Below are positions 57,268 through 64,000 of a DNA stretch of 64,000 nucleotides, one piece after another. Below the pieces are notes generated by a model, which saw only the letters and a list, made by a program, of their open reading frames with translations, ran no database searches and was not told the DNA's origin. Position 1 is the stretch's first letter. Every line of letters begins with the position of its first letter. This DNA comes from Clostridiaceae bacterium Marseille-Q4143. GTDB taxonomy: Bacteria; Bacillota; Clostridia; Lachnospirales; Lachnospiraceae. The position numbers and the translations under genes are program-made. Location: NCBI GenBank assembly GCA_018228645.1, contig CP073693.1, positions 744,001-808,000 of the forward strand. The letters run 5' to 3'.

Positions 57268-59607
57268 ATGACTTTACGAGACTTACCAATTGGAAAGACA
57301 GCCACCATCCGGTCTGTGGGCGGTGAAGGTGCACTTCGCCAGCATTTTCTGGACATGGGACTGATTCCCAAAGGTGATGTAACTATGGTAAAATACGCCC
57401 CCATGGGTGATCCTATGGAGCTTCGTATTCACAGTTATGAACTGACTCTGCGTCTTGCAGATGCTGAAAAAATAGAAATTGAAAATATTCGGGATACCAG
57501 TGAGGAAACAGTCACACGTAACCGTGAAAATATTCCTCATCCCGGTCTTGGTGAAGGTGGAAAATATCATCAAAAGGAAACAGAACATCCTCTTCCGGAT
57601 GATGCGCCCCTCACCTTTGCACTGGCCGGTAATCAGAACTGCGGAAAGACAACCTTATTTAATCAGCTGACCGGTTCCAATCAGCACGTAGGAAATTTCC
57701 CCGGTGTAACCGTAGACCGAAAAGACGGTGCTATTCGCGGCAAAGCAAATACACTGGTCACTGATCTTCCGGGCATTTATTCCATGTCACCTTATACCAG
57801 TGAAGAGATTGTTACCCGGAACTTTGTACTGAACGAGCATCCAAAAGGAATTATCAATATTGTGGATGCCACCAATATTGAGCGGAACCTGTATCTGACC
57901 ATGCAGCTCATGGAACTGGATATTCCTATGGTTCTTGCACTGAACATGATGGATGAAGTCCGGGAAAACGGAGGCTCCATCCATGTCAATCAAATGGAAG
58001 AGATGCTTGGTATTCCGGTCGTCCCTATCTCCGCTGCCAAAAACGAAGGGATTGATGAACTGATCTCCCATGCACTGCATGTAGCAAAATATCAGGAGAA
58101 GCCAACCGAAATTGATTACTGTGACGCCAATGACGATGGGGGGGCTGTTCACCGCTGTCTTCATGCCATTATGCATCTGATCGAAGATCATGCTGCAGAA
58201 GCAGGTATCCCGGTTCGTTTTGCCGCTTCCAAACTGGCAGAAGGTGATTCCCTGATTCTCGACAGTCTTCATCTGGACCAGAATGAAAAAGAGATGCTGG
58301 AACACATTATTGTACAGATGGAAAATGAACGGGGACTGGATCGTGCTGCTGCCATTGCTCATATGCGCTTTGATTTTATTCAGAAAATCTGTGATGAGAC
58401 CGTCATCAAACCAAAAGAGAGTAAAGAACATCTTCGAAGCGTTGCGATTGATAAAATACTTACTGGTAAATATACTGCTATTCCCTGCTTCATCGGCATC
58501 ATGGGACTGGTATTTTTCCTGACTTTCGGCGTGATCGGTGCCTTCCTGTCTGATCTGCTGGATCTGGGAATTACATCTCTCGGAAATCTGGTCGATGGTC
58601 TTATGACATCCTGGAATGTGAACCAGGCACTGCATTCTCTGGTCATTGACGGAATTTTCAATGGTGTAGGAAGTGTTTTAAGTTTCCTTCCTATTATAGT
58701 CACGCTGTTTTTCTTCCTGTCATTGCTGGAAGACAGCGGATATATGGCGCGGGTTGCCTTTGTCATGGACAAGCTGCTCCGAAAGATCGGTCTGTCAGGA
58801 CGAAGCATTGTTCCTATGCTCATCGGATTCGGATGCACCGTTCCCGGCGTTATGGCAAGCAGAACTCTTCCTTCCGAGAGAGACCGCAAAATGACAATTC
58901 TGCTCACACCGTTTATGAGCTGCTCGGCAAAACTTCCCATCTATGCCTTTTTTGCAGCAGCCTTCTTTCCTGAGCACGGTGCACTGGTCATGATCGCCCT
59001 GTATTTTGGCGGAATCTTCATGGGAATTCTCATGGCACTGCTCATGGGACACACTATGTTCAGTGGCGAAGCCGTTCCCTTTGTTATGGAGCTTCCCAAT
59101 TATCGACTTCCTGGAGCAAAAAATGTCGGACATCTCCTGTGGGACAAAGCAAAGGATTTTCTGCAGCGTGCATTTACCGTTATCTTCCTGGCAACTATGG
59201 TGATCTGGTTCCTTCAGAGTTTCAACCTTCACCTGAATATGGTTTCTGATTCGAGAGACAGTATCCTTGCCATGGTGGCAGGTGTGATTGCTCCTTTGTT
59301 TGCACCTATGGGACTGGCTGACTGGCGGATCTCTACAGCACTGATCACCGGATTTCTCGCAAAAGAAAGTGTGGTTTCCACCTTGTCCATTCTGTTTGGC
59401 AGCACCGCTGCCCTGACTTCCGACATTACACCACTCTCAGCAGCAAGCCTGCTGGTATTCTGCCTGCTCTATACGCCCTGTGTGGCAGCTATTGCTTCTA
59501 TCAAAAGAGAGCTTGGCAGCAAATGGGCCATCAGTGTCGTTATCTTACAGTGCGCGATCGCATGGATTGCTGCATTTCTTATTTATCTGATTGGGAGCTG
59601 GATGTAA
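57268..59607 (+). CDS. feoB: Ferrous iron transporter, FeoA-FeoB fusion
   Basis: A 779-residue fusion. Residues 1-75 are an SH3-like FeoA domain (MTLRDLPIGKTATIRSVGGEG, LRQHFLDMGLIPKGDVTMVKYAPMGDP). A linker of about 35 residues follows. The FeoB G domain has GNQNCGKTTLFN (G1), DLPGIYSMSPYT (G3) and NMMDEV (G4), then the helical GDI-like domain, and the membrane part has gating motifs (GFGCTVPGVMASRTL, TPFMSCSAKLPIYAFF). It imports Fe(II). SD AGAAAGGA precedes the ATG. Confidence 0.95.
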   Translation: MTLRDLPIGKTATIRSVGGEGALRQHFLDMGLIPKGDVTMVKYAPMGDPMELRIHSYELTLRLADAEKIEIENIRDTSEETVTRNRENIPHPGLGEGGKYHQKETEHPLPDDAPLTFALAGNQNCGKTTLFNQLTGSNQHVGNFPGVTVDRKDGAIRGKANTLVTDLPGIYSMSPYTSEEIVTRNFVLNEHPKGIINIVDATNIERNLYLTMQLMELDIPMVLALNMMDEVRENGGSIHVNQMEEMLGIPVVPISAAKNEGIDELISHALHVAKYQEKPTEIDYCDANDDGGAVHRCLHAIMHLIEDHAAEAGIPVRFAASKLAEGDSLILDSLHLDQNEKEMLEHIIVQMENERGLDRAAAIAHMRFDFIQKICDETVIKPKESKEHLRSVAIDKILTGKYTAIPCFIGIMGLVFFLTFGVIGAFLSDLLDLGITSLGNLVDGLMTSWNVNQALHSLVIDGIFNGVGSVLSFLPIIVTLFFFLSLLEDSGYMARVAFVMDKLLRKIGLSGRSIVPMLIGFGCTVPGVMASRTLPSERDRKMTILLTPFMSCSAKLPIYAFFAAAFFPEHGALVMIALYFGGIFMGILMALLMGHTMFSGEAVPFVMELPNYRLPGAKNVGHLLWDKAKDFLQRAFTVIFLATMVIWFLQSFNLHLNMVSDSRDSILAMVAGVIAPLFAPMGLADWRISTALITGFLAKESVVSTLSILFGSTAALTSDITPLSAASLLVFCLLYTPCVAAIASIKRELGSKWAISVVILQCAIAWIAAFLIYLIGSWM

Positions 59608-59617
59608 ATCCAGCTCC
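59594..59617 (+). terminator. Terminator overlapping the feoB stop
   Basis: GGAGCTGGAT and ATCCAGCTCC form a 10-bp stem around the last codons of feoB, followed by T-rich sequence. Confidence 0.75.
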
Positions 59618-59680
59618 TTTACAATTTCTGTTTTTATGTCACATTTTCTTCGTGTTTCCTTCATTTTTCAGACAAATATC

Positions 59681-59708
59681 TTGCTTTCCTTTATATCCTG
59701 TTTATAAT
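59681..59708 (+). promoter_or_regulatory. Promoter of the membrane protein-cotH unit
   Basis: TTGCTT (59,681-59,686) and TATAAT (59,703-59,708) are 16 bp apart, about 60 bp before the start at 59,771. Confidence 0.65.
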
Positions 59709-59770
59709 GTTAATTTACGATAATCTACTGACATATAATAAACTGAACAAGAAAAGGATATCAAAGAATA

Positions 59771-61438
59771 ATGAAACACATCTCCATACGAAACGTCTTA
59801 AGCTGCGTGATACCGGCTTTTTTCTTTGCTGTTTTTATGGTTCTCGGGCACTCCTTTTATGAGGATAACAGCTGGGATCTGGTATTTGGCAGTACAGAAC
59901 TCTTCCGATCATCCGTACTTCACGGAATCGGATATTTCATCCTGTTTTTTGTCGGCATTGCGCTCCTGTTCCATGGGCTGGACCGGCTCAGCCGGAAGCA
60001 TTACAACGAATGTACCTGGCCAAAGCCCATACAGTTTTATCTGAATCTGCTGCACCGACACCCCATTACCACCACCTTTTTCACCCTGTTTCTCCTGTAT
60101 CTTCCTTACATGATCTATTCCTTCCCTGGAATCTTCACTTCCGATACAGTTGCGCAGCTGGAAAACAGTTATGTGGCACTTTTTGAAAAAACCAGCCGCC
60201 TGAAAAATCATCATCCGGTGGTACATACTCTGCTTTTATACGGATTTAGCCGGTTCGGTGCAACCGTCTTTCATTCCCCCACCATCGGAATCGGGCTTTT
60301 CTCTCTGCTGCAGATCTGTTTTCTGTTCTTTGCCATTGGCTGGATGGTACAGTTTTTACTGGAGCGGCATGTTTCTGCCAGATGTCTGGGACTGATTTTA
60401 CTCTTCTATGTACTGTCCCCACGTATGAGAAACTACATGTTCCTGCTGGTAAAAGATGCCTGGTTTGCCGGATTTCTGCTTTTATTTCTCGTAGAACTCT
60501 ATCGGATCCTCACTGTACAGAACGGGTCATCCGCAGAGAAATGGCAGCATCGGGGAATGTTCCTTCTCTCCGTACTCGGTATCTTTTTCTTCCGTCAGGA
60601 AGGTGTTTATCTGATCATCCTTAGTTCTCTGGTCATGCTGATCGCAACCCGGAGACGTTCCTTCCTCCGTCTGGCGGTTCTGGCATTTGCAGGATTTTAC
60701 TTATATACCCAGATACTTTTACCGGCCTGCTCGGTAAAAGCATCGAATCCAAGAGAAGTATTCTCCATACCCTTCCAGCAGACCGCACGGTATCTCCGGG
60801 ATGCCGGAGATGATGTGACACCGGAAGAAAAGGAAGCGATCTCCGCGATTCTGGATTATGACAATCTGGCTGAGCGGTATAACCCGAATCTGTCTGATCC
60901 GGTAAAAGCAACTTATAACACGGATGCCGGTACGGATGAACTGCTGGCCTACTTTGAGGCCTGGTTCCAGATGCTGCTTCGGCATCCGGATATCTATGTG
61001 CAGGCAACCATGAATAATCTGTACGGATATTTTTATCCGGGCGGTTTCACCACAAAACTGTACAGCTATGATAACAGTGAAGAGCACCTGGAAGAGCTGA
61101 ATGAGAGTCTTTACGCGTATGGCGTTTCCTTTCACTATCCAACTGCTTTTGATGCCGTCAGACAGAATCTGGAAACGCTTCGGGAATCCATATTCCAGCT
61201 TCCGGGTCTGGTACTGTTCAATTATACAGCAACCTATATCTGGATGCTGATTCTGTGGTTCTTCTACTGTATCCGCAGAAAGAATCAAAAAGGCCTCGTG
61301 CTCCTTACTCCATTGATGATTGTATTACTTGTCTGCATCGCAGGTCCTACTTATGGATGGTATTTCCGTTACGCATATTCCATCGCATTCTGCCTGCCGG
61401 CAGTGATCTTAACTTCATGGAGTGAATACAGACAATGA
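59771..61438 (+). CDS. Polytopic membrane protein, DUF6020-like (glycosyltransferase-C-like layout)
   Basis: A 555-residue protein with about 11-12 membrane helices. An extracytoplasmic loop after helix 3 has YSFPGIFTSDTVAQLENSY and KNHHPVVHTLLLYGF, a conserved pattern in DUF6020 family proteins whose fold resembles GT-C glycosyltransferases. Helices alternate with aromatic-rich loops, and there is a large external region (about 320-450). The substrate is unknown. Its stop overlaps the cotH start by four bases (ATGA), so the two are probably coupled. Confidence 0.75.
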   Translation: MKHISIRNVLSCVIPAFFFAVFMVLGHSFYEDNSWDLVFGSTELFRSSVLHGIGYFILFFVGIALLFHGLDRLSRKHYNECTWPKPIQFYLNLLHRHPITTTFFTLFLLYLPYMIYSFPGIFTSDTVAQLENSYVALFEKTSRLKNHHPVVHTLLLYGFSRFGATVFHSPTIGIGLFSLLQICFLFFAIGWMVQFLLERHVSARCLGLILLFYVLSPRMRNYMFLLVKDAWFAGFLLLFLVELYRILTVQNGSSAEKWQHRGMFLLSVLGIFFFRQEGVYLIILSSLVMLIATRRRSFLRLAVLAFAGFYLYTQILLPACSVKASNPREVFSIPFQQTARYLRDAGDDVTPEEKEAISAILDYDNLAERYNPNLSDPVKATYNTDAGTDELLAYFEAWFQMLLRHPDIYVQATMNNLYGYFYPGGFTTKLYSYDNSEEHLEELNESLYAYGVSFHYPTAFDAVRQNLETLRESIFQLPGLVLFNYTATYIWMLILWFFYCIRRKNQKGLVLLTPLMIVLLVCIAGPTYGWYFRYAYSIAFCLPAVILTSWSEYRQ

Positions 61439-62723
61439 AACTGAAAAAACACATAAGACGACTTCTTCTGATAAATGCCATTCTTATTTTCATCTGCGCA
61501 GGTCTTATTACCCGGGACAGCAGCGAAGATCCGGAAATGGATCTTCCTGCTATCCATATTTTCCTCAATGACTGTACCCTGGAAGAAATCCATGATGGTG
61601 CTACCGGTATTCCTTATGAGGGAAATACCCTTGATCTGGACGGAAAAGAATATACCAACGTCAGGGTCAAAGGCAGAGGAAATTCTTCCTAGAAAATGCC
61701 CCGGCGAAGTTATCAGATCAAGCTTCCCAGTCGCGACTCTATGCTTGGCATGCCCCGGCAAAGAAATGGCTTCTCATCGCCAATTATGCCGACGCCTCCA
61801 TGATGCGCAACAAGCTCATGTATGATCTGGCCGGGCAGATGATGGATTTTGCCCCGCAGGCTAAATTTGCAGATGTATGGATTGATGATGAATACAAGGG
61901 GACCTACCTTGTCTGCCAGCGGCTTGCAACCGGAAAAACATCCATGAACCTGAAGAGCGAAGAAGGCATTCTGGCAGAGGTCGATACCTTCTACTGGTAT
62001 GACACCGAATACCGTTTCAGCAGTGAATACAGTCCCGCAGTCTTTACGTTAAAAGATGCCTGCGCCGACGATCTGGGAAAAGAGGATTCGATTGCCGAAA
62101 AATCATTTGCAGACTTTGAAAATTATGTGCGCAGATTTGAAGATCTTCTTTATGCGGAAGACAAGGACTGGGATCAGATCTCTTCCATGATTGATGTGGA
62201 CAGTTTTGTTGCTTTCTATCTGCTGGAAGAGTTTTCCGAGAATCCGGACAGCTGCCGGACCAGTCTCTACATGTACCAGGATGGCCCGAACGACGTCTTA
62301 CATATGGGTCCTGTCTGGGATTTTGACAAGGCACTCGGCTATGCCCAGAAAAAGAAATATGGCGGTGATCCAAAAAGAGATTATGTCAGCCAGATCCAGG
62401 AATACATGGGAACAGAGAAAGACTGTACCTGGTATATGGAGCTTATGAAAATTCCGGAATTTCAGGATGCAGTACAGGAATGTTATCAGACGACTACCCG
62501 CGATGTTTTCCTGACATCAGAACAGCTTATTGAGGATTACCGACACAGAATTGCCAAGTCTGCAGAATATACAGAAAGCATCTGGCCTGTAGCAGAGATT
62601 GCTGAGAACTGCGGACATGATCCCGTACAGTTTTCCTGTTGGAATGACGCAGTCGATTATCTAAAAAACTGGACAAAAAAGAGAATTCAATATTTTGATC
62701 AGAAATGGATGTCCTCCAACTGA
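61435..62723 (+). pseudogene. Broken CotH-type spore coat kinase gene (nonsense codon plus frameshift)
   Basis: Starts MKLKKHIRRLLLINAILIF (membrane anchor) and reads to VRVKGRGNSS, then TAG at 61,690-61,692 where the family has Trp. The same frame continues KMPRRSYQIKLPSRDSMLGMP. Near 61,750-61,765 the match moves to another frame (AKKWLLIANYADASMMRNKL) and stays open to 62,723. The C-terminal part has the CotH blocks MMRNKLMYDLA, YKGTYLVCQRL and MGPVWDFDKALGYA. CotH proteins phosphorylate coat proteins. Two independent lesions suggest loss of function, unless they are sequencing errors. Confidence 0.85.
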
Positions 62724-63271
62724 GAAAATGGAATCGGAGACGGCTGCTCGTCAGCATGTTCTCCGATTATTTTTTCCATCCAGATCATATTGTACCAGCG
62801 ATGAAATTTGTAACCGCATTTTTGAAATTCACCTACCATGCGATAACCCAGATGGGCGTGAAATTCTCCACTGTTCTTCGTCAGTGTTTCATCCTCTTCT
62901 CCGTCTGGCCAGGCAATACAGGCATTCATGTTTAAAATGCCCTGAGTTTTCAACACCTGTTCCAGTGCATCGTGAAGTTTTCCACCAACACCTTTGTGTA
63001 TCTTCCGCTCATCCACATAAATCGACGTTTCCACCGCCCAGTCATAGGCCGGCCGGTCATGAAAAGGTCCCACATAGGCATAGCCCAACAACTCTCCGTC
63101 TTCTTCTGCCACCAGATAAGGATATTTTTCCAGCGTATGCCGGATTCTGGAACGAAATTCTTCTACCGAAGGAACCTCATATTCAAACGTAATGGCCGTA
63201 TGCTCCACATAAGGCGCGTATATTTTCGAAAGCGCTTCTGCATCATTTTCCGTTGCTCTGCGTATCTGCAT
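62699..63271 (-). CDS. GNAT N-acetyltransferase (phosphinothricin acetyltransferase-like)
   Basis: A 190-residue GNAT protein. Markers: IRRATENDAEALSKIYAPYVEHTAITFEYE, a long middle with YAYVGPFHDRPAYDWAVETSIYVDERKIHKGVGGKLHDALEQVL (acetyl-CoA loop, here KGVGGKL), and FHAHLGYRMVGEFQKCGYKFHRWYNMIWMEK. The Pat-like branch acetylates amino groups of small amino-acid-like substrates. The actual substrate is unknown. Its 3' end overlaps the broken cotH by 25 bp on the opposite strand. Confidence 0.88.
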   Translation of the reverse strand: MQIRRATENDAEALSKIYAPYVEHTAITFEYEVPSVEEFRSRIRHTLEKYPYLVAEEDGELLGYAYVGPFHDRPAYDWAVETSIYVDERKIHKGVGGKLHDALEQVLKTQGILNMNACIAWPDGEEDETLTKNSGEFHAHLGYRMVGEFQKCGYKFHRWYNMIWMEKIIGEHADEQPSPIPFSQLEDIHF

Positions 63272-63283
63272 ATTTTTCTCCTT

Positions 63284-64000
63284 CTACCAGAATTTCTTCT
63301 TTTTAAAATATAGAATGTTTAATATCGTAATCACAATACTCAAAAGAATGATGAATCCATACCCATAATGCCAGGTAAGTTCCGGCATATTGGTAAAGTT
63401 CATACCATACCAGCCTGCCACCAATGAAAGTGGCAGCACAATGGTCGTAACAATCGTAAGCAGCTTCATGATCTCGTTCTGGCGCTCATCAATCAGGGAC
63501 TGGTATACTTCGCGGATCTGCACACAGTAATCTCTGAGCATCAGTGTCTCATCATGAAGTCGGTTAACTCGTTCCGTAAGCAATGAAAAACTGCGCTTTT
63601 CTTTTTCTTTGAAAATGTGATTGTCGTCCTCACACAAAATACTGCTCAGATCTGCCAGCTGCAGATAGTAATGTGAAAACAGGCTGACTTTTCTTCTGTA
63701 TCCACTAATCTCATGATTGAACGGAATGTCACTGCCCTTTTCCAGCACCATGTCCTCCAGTTCCTCCAGACTATGTTCCAGTTTCGTGATAAATATCACA
63801 TCATCCTTGATCAGATATTCTAGAAAATCCGCAAAGAAAATTCCAAGCTCCGGCTGTTTTTCATCGCCTGCCTTCAGCATTTCTTTCAGCCACTCCAGAA
63901 CTTTGCCGCTGTCATCCACAAATATAATTTTATCTTTTTCTATCCGAAAATAAAATCCGGTATGGGAACGATTCTTTGCTCTGGACGGAATATAAAGGCT
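63284..64000 (-). CDS. CorA-family divalent cation transporter (5' end cut by window edge)
   Basis: 239 codons are visible; the frame is open to the right edge, so the start lies outside. The visible part contains the long coiled helical region (EHSLEELEDMVLEKG, RVNRLHDETLMLRDYCVQIREVYQSLIDERQNEIMKLLTIVTTI), the first helix LPLSLVAGWYGMNF with the GMN pore motif, and a second helix before a lysine-rich C-terminus (FKKKKFW). It is a Mg2+ (or other divalent ion) channel. It lies 12 bp upstream of the GNAT gene. Confidence 0.92.
   Translation of the reverse strand, partial: SLYIPSRAKNRSHTGFYFRIEKDKIIFVDDSGKVLEWLKEMLKAGDEKQPELGIFFADFLEYLIKDDVIFITKLEHSLEELEDMVLEKGSDIPFNHEISGYRRKVSLFSHYYLQLADLSSILCEDDNHIFKEKEKRSFSLLTERVNRLHDETLMLRDYCVQIREVYQSLIDERQNEIMKLLTIVTTIVLPLSLVAGWYGMNFTNMPELTWHYGYGFIILLSIVITILNILYFKKKKFW

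Overview
The window reads as a chromosomal stretch of a spore-forming, anaerobic Firmicute of the Lachnospiraceae type. The evidence is a GerA-type germinant receptor, SPOCS/LysM and CotH-type spore-coat genes, HemZ, a fused FeoA-FeoB, Gram-positive sugar ABC and tripartite tricarboxylate (TTT) transporters, strong SD sequences and moderate GC. I cannot fix the genus. I see no rRNA, tRNA, CRISPR array, phage module or transposase.

Layout. (1) 1-6,775: a D-glutamate/5-oxoproline module on the minus strand. It has a D-amino-acid aminotransferase with an internal deletion, PxpB, PxpC, a DUF1445 protein, PxpA and a DUF4392 protein. The last two DUF families are the two halves of animal D-glutamate cyclase. 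Beyond a terminator lies a second unit (SAF-domain oxidoreductase plus TctB-like protein) with a sigma-54 type promoter and a 22-bp upstream palindrome. (2) 6,812-13,707: a maltose/maltodextrin-type operon (binding protein, two permeases, LacI regulator, ATPase, 4-alpha-glucanotransferase) with a palindromic operator. (3) 13,840-16,934: a zinc-type dehydrogenase and three uncharacterised membrane genes, two with zinc ribbons. (4) 16,982-22,174 aspS, hisS, hemZ and 31,483-39,803 metallo-hydrolase, relA, apt, recJ, a Suv3-like helicase and trpS: housekeeping. Between the halves sits a cassette (22,331-30,912) with a complete TTT transporter, 2-hydroxyacid dehydrogenase, TIM-barrel isomerase, two-component system and DHDPS-family aldolase, probably for uptake and breakdown of an organic or sugar acid. 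(5) 39,863-46,492: DUF1934, a 61-aa protein, a GerB-GerC fusion, GerA, IspE, SPOCS-LysM and PrcB-like lipoprotein. (6) 46,564-51,409: malQ, plsC, ddl, murF. (7) 51,727-55,197: CarD-like regulator, divergent trxB/trxA around one palindrome, Crp/Fnr regulator and DUF2798 protein. (8) 55,261-64,000: rplY, an orphan PduB-like shell protein, an araA relic, feoAB, a polytopic membrane protein, a broken cotH, a GNAT protein and a truncated corA.

The most striking unexplained signal is a family of three diverged but equal-length (267, 266 and 265 bp) non-coding elements at 20,345, 31,109 and 51,446. All start GGGCATAT and end ATCTGCCC, with matching internal blocks and stems whose sequence changes while pairing is largely kept. 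They occupy the three long gene-free gaps that contain no gene remnant. They look like a dispersed structured repeat (MITE-like) or a structured RNA family.
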